A stretch of DNA of 64,000 bases from the NCBI GenBank assembly GCA_030491005.1, contig JAKZMJ010000008.1, positions 1 through 64,000 on the forward strand, written 5' to 3'. Both the position numbers and the translations under genes were made by a program. The notes below the pieces were generated by a model. The model was not told where the DNA came from and did no database searches. It saw only the letters and a program-made list of their open reading frames with translations. The stretch is from Sulfurospirillum sp. (GTDB lineage Bacteria; Campylobacterota; Campylobacteria; Campylobacterales; Arcobacteraceae). Positions 1 to 8,488 of this stretch are shown piece by piece (within the stretch, counting starts at the first letter, position 1; each line of letters opens with the position of its first letter).

Positions 1-883
1 CTTTATAATCATTAGAAAATATTTTAATAATTTTATTTCCAAAAGTGTTTATACCTAAACCTAAGATAATTATACTACAAGCTAAAATTTTATATATTCC
101 TACTTCTTCATTAAAAAATACAAAAGACCCGAAAAGTCCAAATATAGGAATTAATAAACTCAAAGGTGATACAAGAGACACAGGGTATTTACTAAGTAAA
201 GAATTCCATACCCAATAACCAAATATTGTAGTTGGATAAACTTGAAAAACAATAGAAATTATAGCTTTTGTATCAATGTCTTGTATAAAATTAATAAAAA
301 CTATTTCACCTTGAGTAAAATATGCTAAAAAAAACAATGGTATTGGTGGAAAAAGAGTCGACCATATTAAAAAAGCAAATACTTCTTTTGTTTGTGCTTT
401 TTTTATAATGATATTTAACAAAGCCCACGAAATTGCTGATAATATTACTAAAAGCACACCTATTAGTGTAACTGTTCCATCACTTACTAAAAAGACTACA
501 AAAATACCAAATAAAGCACAAACAAAGCCTATTTTATTATAAATATTTATCTTCTCTTTTAAAATAAAATATGACAAAATTACTGTAAAAAATACACCTA
601 ATTGTAGAACAATAGAAGCCATTCCTGCTGATATTCCAAAATACATTCCTAGATATAATATTCCCCATAAACCAACACCAAAAAACAAACCATATGAAAT
701 AATATATTTAAACTGCACAGCTGGTTTTTTAATAAAAAACACTAAAGGTATAGCACAAGGGAAAAACCTTAAACCAGCTAACATAAATGGATTTAAGGAA
801 CCAAGTCCCATTTTAATAAATGAAAAATTAACTCCCCACATAAAAGTAATAAAAATTGCAATAATTAAATCTTTTTTTGTCAT
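1..883 (-). CDS. EamA/DMT-family transporter, C-terminus cut by window edge
   Basis: Reading leftward from an ATG at 883, an open frame of 294 codons runs off the left edge without a stop. The translation begins MTKKDLIIAIFITFMWGVNF and alternates about ten hydrophobic segments with short loops. It shows the two-fold EamA pattern: GVGLWGILYLGMYFGISAGMA in the first half and YWVWNSLLSKYPVSLVSPLS in the second. EamA proteins export small metabolites such as amino acids, or drugs; the substrate here is not known. AGGAGATAAT lies just before the start. It is divergent from the AraC-type regulator at 1023 across a 139-bp spacer, so that regulator is a plausible controller (inference). Confidence 0.85.
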   Translation of the reverse strand, partial: MTKKDLIIAIFITFMWGVNFSFIKMGLGSLNPFMLAGLRFFPCAIPLVFFIKKPAVQFKYIISYGLFFGVGLWGILYLGMYFGISAGMASIVLQLGVFFTVILSYFILKEKINIYNKIGFVCALFGIFVVFLVSDGTVTLIGVLLVILSAISWALLNIIIKKAQTKEVFAFLIWSTLFPPIPLFFLAYFTQGEIVFINFIQDIDTKAIISIVFQVYPTTIFGYWVWNSLLSKYPVSLVSPLSLLIPIFGLFGSFVFFNEEVGIYKILACSIIILGLGINTFGNKIIKIFSNDYK

Positions 884-957
884 ATTATCTCCTTTTTTAT
901 AATTCTAGCTATTAAAAAAAGTTTTTACTTTATAATTAGTGCTTTAATAGTTATCTA

Positions 958-997
958 TTTTTGCTAAGTATTTATACCTTTAGTGCTATAATTATTA
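958..997 (+). promoter_or_regulatory. Promoter/operator-like repeat, copy 1 (upstream of araC-type gene)
   Basis: This 40-bp segment recurs at 1908-1947 with one mismatch (982 A versus 1932 G). It contains TGCTATAAT, an extended -10 with TATAAT at 987-992, and a small palindrome GTATTTATAC around 968-977. The start codon of the regulator is 30 bp downstream of the -10, which suits a promoter. Function is inferred from the -10 and the repetition. Confidence 0.6.
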
Positions 998-1022
998 AAA
1001 TAAATTTTGAAAAGCTACAAAA

Positions 1023-1904
1023 ATGCATAAAAAAGAAACCTCTTTATTACATAGTAAAATAGCAAATGAAATGATGAATTATATTAATACCTATATTGAT
1101 ACTCCAATTAATATTGATCAAATGGCAATGGAGTTTAATATAAGCAAGTTTCATTTCCATCGTATTTTTAAAGAACAAATGGGTGAAAATATTTACGCAA
1201 GTATAAAATCAATTAGACTTCAAAAAGCTTCTAATTTATTAATAACAAATCAAGCATCAACTATTAGTAAAATAGCTTCCATGTGTGGGTATAGTTCTCA
1301 AACCTCTTTTTTACGAGCTTTTAAAGAACGCTTTTGCCAAACTCCAAAACAATGGAGAAAAGGAGGATATAAAGAATACTCAAATAAGATACTTAATCTT
1401 TGTCCTAAAATATCTTTAGTTACACAAAATTATTCTTGTATAGAGCCTGAGATTATTAAGATGGAAAAAAAAGTGGCTTATTATATTAGGCAAAAAGGTC
1501 ATGGAAATAATTCTAAAAAAACATGGCAAAAGTTAAAAGCTTGGGTTTATACTAATAATGTTACAGAATATTTTCAAATTGGAATATATCATGATAATCC
1601 AATTATTACTAAACCTCAAGATTGTCATTATGTGGCAGCTATTGTTTTAAATGAAGATGAAATTATAGAAAATACAAATTTACCTTATTTTAATTTATAC
1701 TCTGGTTTATGTGCAAAATTTTCTTTTGAAGGTCAGTATGAGGATATCTTAAAATTAATTCAATGGGTTTATCACTATTTTTTACCAAATAGTGCTTACG
1801 AAGCTACGACAATCCCATCATATATTAAATTTAAAAAAAATGATTTTTTTGATAATAGTGGGCAATTTGTAGCAAAATATTATGTACCTATTGCATTTTC
1901 TTAA
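1023..1904 (+). CDS. AraC-family regulator with GyrI-like ligand-binding domain
   Basis: The 293-aa protein has an N-terminal AraC/XylS double helix-turn-helix (about residues 10-112, with FNISKFHFHRIFKEQMG and IASMCGYSSQTSFLRAFKERF) followed by a C-terminal GyrI-like/effector-binding fold (about 148-290, beginning MEKKVAYYIRQKGHG). This domain order is that of Rob-type and BmrR-like drug or metabolite sensors, which bind small hydrophobic ligands. Its neighbours are a divergent EamA exporter and a downstream secreted-protein gene, and near-identical promoter-like repeats flank it. It probably controls both neighbours and itself. The ligand is unknown. Confidence 0.88.
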   Translation: MHKKETSLLHSKIANEMMNYINTYIDTPINIDQMAMEFNISKFHFHRIFKEQMGENIYASIKSIRLQKASNLLITNQASTISKIASMCGYSSQTSFLRAFKERFCQTPKQWRKGGYKEYSNKILNLCPKISLVTQNYSCIEPEIIKMEKKVAYYIRQKGHGNNSKKTWQKLKAWVYTNNVTEYFQIGIYHDNPIITKPQDCHYVAAIVLNEDEIIENTNLPYFNLYSGLCAKFSFEGQYEDILKLIQWVYHYFLPNSAYEATTIPSYIKFKKNDFFDNSGQFVAKYYVPIAFS

Positions 1905-1907
1905 TTT

Positions 1908-1947
1908 TTTTTGCTAAGTATTTATACCTTTGGTGCTATAATTATTA
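1908..1947 (+). promoter_or_regulatory. Promoter/operator-like repeat, copy 2 (upstream of secreted-protein gene)
   Basis: Near-exact second copy of 958-997, beginning 3 bp after the stop of the AraC-type gene. The extended -10 TGCTATAAT is kept (TATAAT at 1937-1942). It lies about 65 bp before the ATG at 2008. Two such copies suggest one regulon bound by the same protein; that binding is inference. Confidence 0.6.
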
Positions 1948-2007
1948 AGTTTAATTAGTATTTCAAGTTTTATCTTATTTTATAAATTACAATTATAAAG
2001 GAAATTA

Positions 2008-2528
2008 ATGAATAAAATCTTATTATTAATATTGTTTTCAATTTTTATTAATGCAGGTTATTTGGTAAATGGTAAAATTTCTTTAAATACTGAAAATTTA
2101 CAATCTACTAACAATTTATTCGTTCAATTGTGGCTAACAGATAAAGAATCAGAATTTTTTAATAATTGGAATACTCCGTCTATTGAGGTAAAAATCTCTT
2201 CAACAAATCAAATTAAAATCAATCAAACATTAACAAATTCATAGTTTTTAAAGCTTGTAAAACAAATTTAAAAAATCATTGTAATTTAACTATGGATATA
2301 AAAATATATCAACCTGATGGAAAAATATATGCTAAGTTTTATGATATGGAAGTTTGGGGAAATAAACCTATTCCTCCAAATAATAGTTTAGGTTTAAGTG
2401 TGGATTTCATAAGATTTATTATGGAAGCAGATGAACAAATGGGTATATATAAAATGGATGTAATAGTTACAGACCATTTTGATAATAAAAAAATTAAATT
2501 ATCTAAATCATTTAATGTATATAAATAA
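2008..2528 (+). pseudogene. Secreted small protein, split by a frameshift
   Basis: The first part (2008-2244) encodes a signal peptide (MNKILLLILFSIFINAGYLV) and about 55 further residues, ending at a TAG. The next frame is open from 2217 to 2528 and continues the protein: FKACKTNLKNHCNL, then IYQPDGKIYAKFYDMEVWGN and a C-terminal beta-rich tail. A one-base shift around 2217-2244 would join the two into one secreted protein of roughly 170 aa. I recognise the second half as resembling uncharacterised periplasmic proteins, but no function. The ATG at 2292 is probably not a real start because homologous-looking sequence extends upstream of it. It may be a true pseudogene or a sequencing error in an A/T-rich stretch. 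Confidence 0.6.
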
Positions 2529-2612
2529 AATAATTTATAGATTTAATAAAAATAAAAAGACATACTATTTTTATATAAAGGATTGAAATTATTAATAGTT
2601 TTTTAAAACCAC

Positions 2613-2637
2613 ACTAAGCTTATATTATTTGCTTAGT
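2613..2637 (+). terminator. Possible terminator hairpin
   Basis: ACTAAGC (2613-2619) and GCTTAGT (2631-2637) form a 7-bp stem with an 11-nt loop, followed on the plus strand by TTTTTATTTT. It sits between two converging genes and overlaps the end of the diguanylate cyclase gene. The stem is short and AT-rich, so the call is tentative. Confidence 0.4.
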
Positions 2638-3431
2638 TTTTTATTTTGATACATTAATTTATCAGCTTCAACTAAAGAAGTAGTTAAATTATCAAATTTC
2701 CTAAATTCTACTAAGCCAAAAGAAAATCCAAAGCTTAATGCTTCTATTGTTTTAGATTTAAGTTTTTGTTTTGATAATCTTTCTTGAGCCTCAAGCATTA
2801 ATTTTGATGCATCAAATTTTTTTTCAATATCATGGGTAAATAAAATAATAAACTCATCACCCGCATATCTTGCTACATTAATTCCTTCATATTTTGAAAA
2901 AGTTTTTTTTAAAAAATGTACTAAGTACTTTAATACTTGATCTCCTACAATATGACCATAAGTATCATTAATAATCTTAAATTTATTCAAATCTATAAAT
3001 GCCATTTCTCCATCATTTTGAAATAAATCTTCTTTTAAATAAGAATCCATAAGCCACTTTCTATTATAAGCTCCTGTTAATGGATCAGCAAAAAGTTCTA
3101 TTTTTAAAGATTTTATTTGTTCTTGTAATCGTCCTAGTTCATTATTAGCAACACTAAGCATTGTCTCATCTTTATTACCAATTGCAATTTGTGCTTTTTT
3201 TGTAGATTTATAAATATCATCCAAATTATTACTTGCTTTATTAATAATATTTTCAGCATGATCAACATCAAAATACAAATCTTTTAAAATCACATCTTCT
3301 TTCTCATAATCAATTTCTAAGTTTTTTGCATAAGAATCAAACTGCTCAGAATATGTACTTGGGAGTATAATATCTTTGGTTTTTAAGTTTTTAATAGTTA
3401 AATATGTTACTTCTTTTAATTTATTAGACAT
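2625..3431 (-). CDS. Diguanylate cyclase (GGDEF protein)
   Basis: A 268-aa soluble protein. The N-terminal half (about 1-110) is helical with no domain I recognise. The C-terminal GGDEF domain begins at FADPLTGAYNRKWL and contains the active-site loop RYAGDEFIILF near residue 190. The first glycine of the motif is alanine, a change tolerated by many active cyclases. I see no RxxD inhibitory site before it. Such enzymes make cyclic di-GMP from two GTP. The gene stands alone, divergent from argF, with GAGG upstream of its ATG. The input signal is unknown. Confidence 0.88.
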   Translation of the reverse strand: MSNKLKEVTYLTIKNLKTKDIILPSTYSEQFDSYAKNLEIDYEKEDVILKDLYFDVDHAENIINKASNNLDDIYKSTKKAQIAIGNKDETMLSVANNELGRLQEQIKSLKIELFADPLTGAYNRKWLMDSYLKEDLFQNDGEMAFIDLNKFKIINDTYGHIVGDQVLKYLVHFLKKTFSKYEGINVARYAGDEFIILFTHDIEKKFDASKLMLEAQERLSKQKLKSKTIEALSFGFSFGLVEFRKFDNLTTSLVEADKLMYQNKKLSK

Positions 3432-3597
3432 AGGAACCTCGAATTTTAATATTTGTTCTTAATTATAATGTATCCTACATTAATGTTAGCATAATAACTT
3501 TATAAATTTTGATGAGAAAATACTAGCTAATATTAAAATTTGAGTTTATATTAAGAGCATATTAGTTAGACTATTGTTTTTATAAGGACACTATGTT

Positions 3598-4521
3598 ATG
3601 AGACATTTTTTAACACTTCAAGATTATACAAAAGAAGAAATTCTTGAAATATTACAATTAGCAAAAAAAATAAAACAAGAAACAAAAAATAAAATTTTTA
3701 CAAAATATTTAAATATGCAAACTTTAGGTATGATTTTTGAAAAAAGTAGTACTAGAACAAGAGTTAGTTTTGAAACAGGTATTTATCAATTAGGAGGCAT
3801 TGGATTATTTTTATCTTCAAATGACTTGCAGTTAGGTCGAGGTGAGCCTTTAAAAGACACTTCAAGGGTTATTTCTAGTATGGTTGATATGCTTATGATT
3901 AGAACATTTGAACAATCTGGTTTGGAAGAATTTGCAAAATATTCCAAAGTTCCTGTAATAAATGGCTTAACAAATGAATATCATCCTATGCAGTTATTAG
4001 CAGATTATTTAACTATACAAGAAGCTAATTTAGATACAAACTTAAAAGTAGCATATATAGGAGATGGTAATAATTTAGCCCATTCATGGCTAATCTTAGC
4101 ATCTAAATTAGGCTTTGAACTATCAATTGCAAGTCCTAAAGGATATGAAGTAAATCAAGATATTTTAAACGATGCACAAGAATTTGCAAAAGTATCAGGT
4201 GCTAAAATTAGTATACAAAATGACCCTAAAATAGCAGTTAAAGATGCAAGTGTAATTACAACTGATACTTGGATTTCTATGGGGCAAGAAGATGAAAAAG
4301 AACAAAGAATAAAAGATTTTGATGGTTTTATTATTGATAAAAAAATGATGAGTTTAGCCAAAGAAAAAGCTATATTCTTGCACTGTTTACCTGCATATAG
4401 AAATTTTGAAGTTAGTGAAGAAGTATTTGAAAGTCCTTGCAGTTTAGTATTCGAAGAAGCCGAAAACAGATTACATGCACAAAAAGCTGTAATGGTTTGG
4501 TTAAACCAAAAGAGAGTGTAG
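3598..4521 (+). CDS. argF: Ornithine carbamoyltransferase
   Basis: The 307-aa length fits the family. It joins carbamoyl phosphate and ornithine to give citrulline in arginine synthesis. The carbamoyl-phosphate loop [10 protein letters not shown] is near residue 47, [11 protein letters not shown] near 128 and the catalytic HCLPAYR near 262. Those motifs, without an aspartate transcarbamoylase signature, separate it from PyrB. It is the first gene of a tight run: hemN begins on the very next base after its stop. AAGGACAC precedes the ATG, although spacing is somewhat long. Confidence 0.97.
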   Translation: MRHFLTLQDYTKEEILEILQLAKKIKQETKNKIFTKYLNMQTLGMIFEKSSTRTRVSFETGIYQLGGIGLFLSSNDLQLGRGEPLKDTSRVISSMVDMLMIRTFEQSGLEEFAKYSKVPVINGLTNEYHPMQLLADYLTIQEANLDTNLKVAYIGDGNNLAHSWLILASKLGFELSIASPKGYEVNQDILNDAQEFAKVSGAKISIQNDPKIAVKDASVITTDTWISMGQEDEKEQRIKDFDGFIIDKKMMSLAKEKAIFLHCLPAYRNFEVSEEVFESPCSLVFEEAENRLHAQKAVMVWLNQKRV

Positions 4522-5889
4522 ATGATAGATTTTAAAAAATTTGAAAAATATTCAAAAGCTGGTCCACGATATACATCATATCCAACTGCACCAGAGTTTA
4601 AAGAAGAATTTAGTGAAAAAGATTTAATAAATTTATATAAAAAACAAGATAGTTCAAGAAAACTTTCATTATATATTCATCTTCCTTTTTGTAGATCTGC
4701 TTGTTATTTTTGTGGTTGTAATGTAATTTTTACTTCTAAAGAAGATAAAAAAGTTAGATATATAGAATATCTAAAAAAAGAATTAAAGTTATTAAAAAGA
4801 CATTTGGATACTTCAAGAATAGTTACTCAACTACATTTTGGTGGAGGAACACCTACTTTTTTTACTCCATCACAATTAGAGGATATTTTAATAAGTATTA
4901 AAGAAATATTTCCAGATTTTGCAAGTGATGCTGAAATTTCTTGTGAAGTTGATCCTAGATATTTTACAAAAGAACATATGGATATATTAAAAAAAGGTGG
5001 CTGTAATAGGTTAAGTTTTGGTGTTCAAGATTTAGATTTTCAAGTACAAAAAACAATACATAGGGTTCAATCTTTTGATTTGACTAAAAATGTAATATCA
5101 ATTGCTAGAAATGCAGGAATTAAGTCTATTAATACTGATTTAATTTATGGCTTACCTTATCAAACAAAAGATACTTTTCATAAAACATTAGAGAAAATGC
5201 TTACTTTAGATACAAATAGATTTGCTGTGTTTAATTATGCTCATGTTCCGTGGCTTATGAAGACTATGAGAAAATTTGATGAAACAACTTTTCCAAAGCC
5301 ATCAGAAAAACTTGAAATGTTAAAAGATACAATTGATTTTTTTACATCAAATGGATATAAAATGATAGGAATGGATCATTTTGCAAAGCCTGATGATGAA
5401 TTATTTAAAGCTATAAAAAAAGGTGAATTACATAGAAATTTTCAAGGATATACTACTAAGGGTGGGGCAGATTTAATAGGCATTGGAGTTTCATCTATTG
5501 GAAATGGAAGTAACTATTATGCACAAAACTTCAAAGATTTAAAACTTTATGAACAAGCTTTGGATAATGCACAACTGCCTATTTTTAAAGGTTATAAATT
5601 AAGTTTAGATGACGAATTAAGACAATTTGTAATTATGGAATTAATGAGTAATTTTTCATTAAATATTAAAAGAGTTGAAGAAAAATTTAATATAAACTTT
5701 AATAAATATTTTAAAGATGACTTAATTCAATTAGATGAATTTATAAATGCAGATTTAATTTCAATAAGTAATGATAATATAAATGTAAATCAAACAGGAA
5801 CAATGCTTATAAGAAATATCTGTATGCCTTTTGACGCATATTTAAAAAAGATTCCTGAAGAAAAAAGAAGGTTTAGTAAAACTATATAA
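4522..5889 (+). CDS. hemN: Oxygen-independent coproporphyrinogen III oxidase
   Basis: A 455-aa radical SAM enzyme that decarboxylates coproporphyrinogen III to protoporphyrinogen IX in anaerobic or microaerobic heme synthesis. The cluster motif CRSACYFCGC is at about residues 56-65, preceded by YIHLPF as in true HemN. HFGGGTPTF and the family's N-terminal YTSYPTAP are present, and the C-terminal HemN domain follows. Length and the extra cysteine after CxxxCxxC support HemN rather than HemW. The ATG directly abuts the argF stop, and the stop overlaps the next start as TAATG, so the genes are likely translationally coupled. The heme product feeds the cbb3 oxidase encoded later in the window. 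Confidence 0.96.
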   Translation: MIDFKKFEKYSKAGPRYTSYPTAPEFKEEFSEKDLINLYKKQDSSRKLSLYIHLPFCRSACYFCGCNVIFTSKEDKKVRYIEYLKKELKLLKRHLDTSRIVTQLHFGGGTPTFFTPSQLEDILISIKEIFPDFASDAEISCEVDPRYFTKEHMDILKKGGCNRLSFGVQDLDFQVQKTIHRVQSFDLTKNVISIARNAGIKSINTDLIYGLPYQTKDTFHKTLEKMLTLDTNRFAVFNYAHVPWLMKTMRKFDETTFPKPSEKLEMLKDTIDFFTSNGYKMIGMDHFAKPDDELFKAIKKGELHRNFQGYTTKGGADLIGIGVSSIGNGSNYYAQNFKDLKLYEQALDNAQLPIFKGYKLSLDDELRQFVIMELMSNFSLNIKRVEEKFNINFNKYFKDDLIQLDEFINADLISISNDNINVNQTGTMLIRNICMPFDAYLKKIPEEKRRFSKTI

Positions 5890-7184
5890 TGACAAATAAT
5901 AAATTCGATTTTACAAAAATAAATGATGATTGTATTAAATGTGGAAAATGCAAACCAGTTTGTACTATTTTTAATATTAATCAAGATGAGACAACTAGTC
6001 CACGAGGTTTTATTGATTTACTTGGAGCATATAAAGAAGATAAATTAGATCTTGATTTAAATGCAAAAAATATATTTGAATCATGTTTTTTATGTACAAA
6101 CTGTGTTGAAGTTTGTCCAAATGATTTGCCCGTTGATATGATTATTGAACAAGTACGCTTTGATATTGCCAAAAAATTTGGAATAAAGTGGTATAAAAGA
6201 TTTTTTTTCTTTTTATTAAAACACAGAAAGATTATGGATTTTATGTCAACTTTGGGTTGGGTATTTCAAACTTGTGCTTTAAAATTAGATGAAAATAAAC
6301 AATCAGGAGTACCAAGATTTTCACTTCCAATTATAAAAAAAGATAGAGCTTTACCATATGCGAATAGGGTAAGTTTTTTAAATAAATATCCCCAAGATAT
6401 AAAAGCTATTAATAAAGAAAAAAGTGAAATTAAAAAAAACAAAGTTGCTATTTTTATTGGTTGTATGAGTAATTATACATATACTAATACAGGTGATGCT
6501 TTAGTTACAATTTTAAAAAAATTAAATTTAGACATTATGATTCCAAGAGAACAATTATGTTGCGCTGCACCTGCTTATTTTACAGGTGCTTTTGATAGTG
6601 TTGATTATTTAGTTAAAAAAAATATTGAATATTTTGAAATATGGATAGATGAAGTAGATGCAGTTCTTATACCAGAAGCTACATGCTCAGCTATGATTAA
6701 TAAAGACTGGGAACATTATTTACACAATCAAAAAAAATGGCAAAAAAGAGCTAAAAAATTATCTTCAAAAATATTTATGGCTACAAAATGGCTAGACAAT
6801 AATAGTAATTTAGTAAGCTTATTACAAAAATCTAATAGAAAATTTGATGAGCTTGTAACTTATCACGATCCTTGTCATGCTAAAAAAATGCAAGGTATTT
6901 GGAAGGAACCACGAAATTTATTAAAACAAAATTATGTTTTAACAGAAATGAGTGATTCTAATAGATGTTGTGGTTTTGGAGGCCTTAGCATGCAAACTGA
7001 AAAATATGAACTAGCAAGAGCAGCTGGTTTACCAAAAGCTGCTATGATAAAACAAACAAAAGCACAAATAGTTAGTGCTGAGTGTTCTGCTTGTAGAATG
7101 CAAATTACAAATTCATTACATCTTAGTAATGTTGATGTAAAATTTCAAAATCCAATAGAATTAATAGCAAAGGCATTAGATTAA
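5889..7184 (+). CDS. Fe-S/CCG-domain oxidoreductase subunit (GlcF/HdrD-like)
   Basis: The 431-aa protein has two ferredoxin-type [4Fe-4S] motifs near the N-terminus (CIKCGKCKPVC and CFLCTNCVEVC) and two cysteine-rich CCG domains (around CCAAPAYFTG and CCGFGGLSM). This is the layout of GlcF, GlpC and HdrD-type electron-transfer subunits. No flavoprotein partner gene lies beside it. I recall a similar ferredoxin-type oxidoreductase next to hemN in C. jejuni, so the link to hemN may be functional, perhaps electron supply, but this is inference. It overlaps hemN by one base (TAATG) and lgt by one base. Confidence 0.85.
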   Translation: MTNNKFDFTKINDDCIKCGKCKPVCTIFNINQDETTSPRGFIDLLGAYKEDKLDLDLNAKNIFESCFLCTNCVEVCPNDLPVDMIIEQVRFDIAKKFGIKWYKRFFFFLLKHRKIMDFMSTLGWVFQTCALKLDENKQSGVPRFSLPIIKKDRALPYANRVSFLNKYPQDIKAINKEKSEIKKNKVAIFIGCMSNYTYTNTGDALVTILKKLNLDIMIPREQLCCAAPAYFTGAFDSVDYLVKKNIEYFEIWIDEVDAVLIPEATCSAMINKDWEHYLHNQKKWQKRAKKLSSKIFMATKWLDNNSNLVSLLQKSNRKFDELVTYHDPCHAKKMQGIWKEPRNLLKQNYVLTEMSDSNRCCGFGGLSMQTEKYELARAAGLPKAAMIKQTKAQIVSAECSACRMQITNSLHLSNVDVKFQNPIELIAKALD

Positions 7185-8005
7185 TGAAAGATTTTTGGCA
7201 AAATATATATTCAAACTTTGACCCTGTAGCATTTCACTTAGGTTCAATTTCTGTTCACTGGTATGGTATTATGTATGCGACTGCACTTTTAAGCGCGATT
7301 ATTGTTGCAAAAAATATTATAAAACATGATAAAATTTCTATTTCAAATGAACTTTTTGATTCATATATATGGTGGGTTGAAATTGGTGTAATTTTAGGTG
7401 CTAGAATAGGGTATGTTTTATTTTATGATACTCATACTATGTATTATCTAACTCATCCTTGGCAAATTTTTAATCCTTTTATTGATGGGGTTTATGCAGG
7501 AATTTCTGGAATGAGCTATCATGGTGCATTAATAGGTTTTATTATTGCTTCATTACTTTTTTGTAAGAAGAACAAAGTATCTTTTTGGTTTTTAAATGAT
7601 ATTGCAGTTTTAGGTATTTCTGCTGCTTATGTTTTTGGAAGAATTGGAAATTTCTTTAATCAAGAACTTGTAGGAAGAGTTACAGATGTACCTTGGGCAA
7701 TATATATCAATAATACTTTAAGACATCCCTCACAACTTTATGAAGCATTTTTAGAAGGTATTTTAATATTTATTATTCTATTTATAATAAGAAAGAAGAC
7801 TTCATTTGAAGGACAATTAGCCTTAAGCTATGGAATTTTATATTCTTGTATGCGTATATTTGCTGAATTTTTTAGACAACCAGATATACAGTTAGGATTT
7901 TTATATAGTAATTGGCTTACTATGGGTATTTTACAATCAGCATTTGTATTATTAATTTGTATAGTATTTTATAAAATAAGAATGAATAAACAAAAGACTA
8001 TTTAG
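7184..8005 (+). CDS. lgt: Prolipoprotein diacylglyceryl transferase
   Basis: A 273-aa inner-membrane enzyme that transfers diacylglycerol from phosphatidylglycerol to the lipobox cysteine of prolipoproteins. It has about seven membrane segments, the SVHWYGIMY opening, the YHGALIGF segment and the Lgt signature GRIGNFFNQELVGR near residue 160, followed by HPSQLYEAFLEG. Its start overlaps the stop of the Fe-S protein (TAATG), making it the last gene of the argF operon. It converges with, and overlaps by 4 bp, the next minus-strand gene. Confidence 0.96.
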   Translation: MKDFWQNIYSNFDPVAFHLGSISVHWYGIMYATALLSAIIVAKNIIKHDKISISNELFDSYIWWVEIGVILGARIGYVLFYDTHTMYYLTHPWQIFNPFIDGVYAGISGMSYHGALIGFIIASLLFCKKNKVSFWFLNDIAVLGISAAYVFGRIGNFFNQELVGRVTDVPWAIYINNTLRHPSQLYEAFLEGILIFIILFIIRKKTSFEGQLALSYGILYSCMRIFAEFFRQPDIQLGFLYSNWLTMGILQSAFVLLICIVFYKIRMNKQKTI

Positions 8006-8012
8006 TCTTTTG
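7991..8012. terminator. Perfect 10-bp palindrome spanning two convergent stop codons
   Basis: CAAAAGACTA (7991-8000) is followed by two T and its exact reverse complement (8003-8012). The palindrome contains the lgt stop (8003-8005) and the stop of the opposing gene (8002-8004). With A-rich and T-rich flanks it can act in both directions as a terminator, although the T tract is only four bases. Confidence 0.55.
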
Positions 8013-8262
8013 CAATATATCCGTGTTCCATAGCTAAATCATTAATCTTATTTTTAAGAAGATCCAATCTCCAACCATGCCTATTAGCAAAATTCTCTAT
8101 TTCTATTTCTCTTTCTTCTACTGAACAAAATATATAAATTCTTTTTAAAAAAGGTTTAGGTATTTGAATAGATATTAATTGAAAATAGTTTTCTTTACAG
8201 TTCCTAGAACAAAAAGCTTTACTCATAGCTATTTTTTTCTTGCAAAATGGACAGTGAGACAT
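8002..8262 (-). CDS. Small zinc-finger protein, function unknown
   Basis: An 86-aa protein starting MSHCPFCKKKIAMSKAFCSR. The cysteines CPFC and the later FCSRNC form a short treble-clef or zinc-ribbon site in the first 25 residues. The rest is charged and helical (ERHGWRLDLL-like stretch, here NRHGWRLDLLKNKIND). I do not recognise a named family. It is the last gene of a three-gene minus-strand set, 3 bp after the 63-aa gene. A role in nucleic-acid or protein binding is possible but unproven. Confidence 0.7.
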   Translation of the reverse strand: MSHCPFCKKKIAMSKAFCSRNCKENYFQLISIQIPKPFLKRIYIFCSVEEREIEIENFANRHGWRLDLLKNKINDLAMEHGYIAKD

Positions 8263-8265
8263 ATT

Positions 8266-8457
8266 TTAAAGATCCTTTATAATTATTTTATAAAATTTAG
8301 CATTTGTAATATCTTGTAAAAATTTAGGATCAACTTCATGCATAGCAATAATATCTACAATCTTATTATCCATTAACCAAGCTTTTCCAGAATCAATAAT
8401 TACTTTTTCTTCAAACATTTGAATTAATTCTGTTTTTGATACAATCAATTCATTCAT
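8266..8457 (-). CDS. Hypothetical 63-aa protein
   Basis: A short acidic and hydrophobic protein (MNELIVSKTELIQMFEEKVI...) with no signal peptide, membrane segment or recognisable motif. Its reality is supported by position: 31 bp after the response-regulator gene and 3 bp before the zinc-finger gene, all on one strand. Its mixed alpha/beta composition suggests a small folded domain. Function unknown. Confidence 0.6.
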   Translation of the reverse strand: MNELIVSKTELIQMFEEKVIIDSGKAWLMDNKIVDIIAMHEVDPKFLQDITNAKFYKIIIKDL

Positions 8458-8488
8458 AATTAATTCAAACTTATTCTATTTCTATTTA

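Noticed and set aside
2292-2528. An independent 78-aa gene
   Set aside because: The same frame is open upstream to 2217 and carries sequence that continues the signal-peptide half, so it is one split gene.
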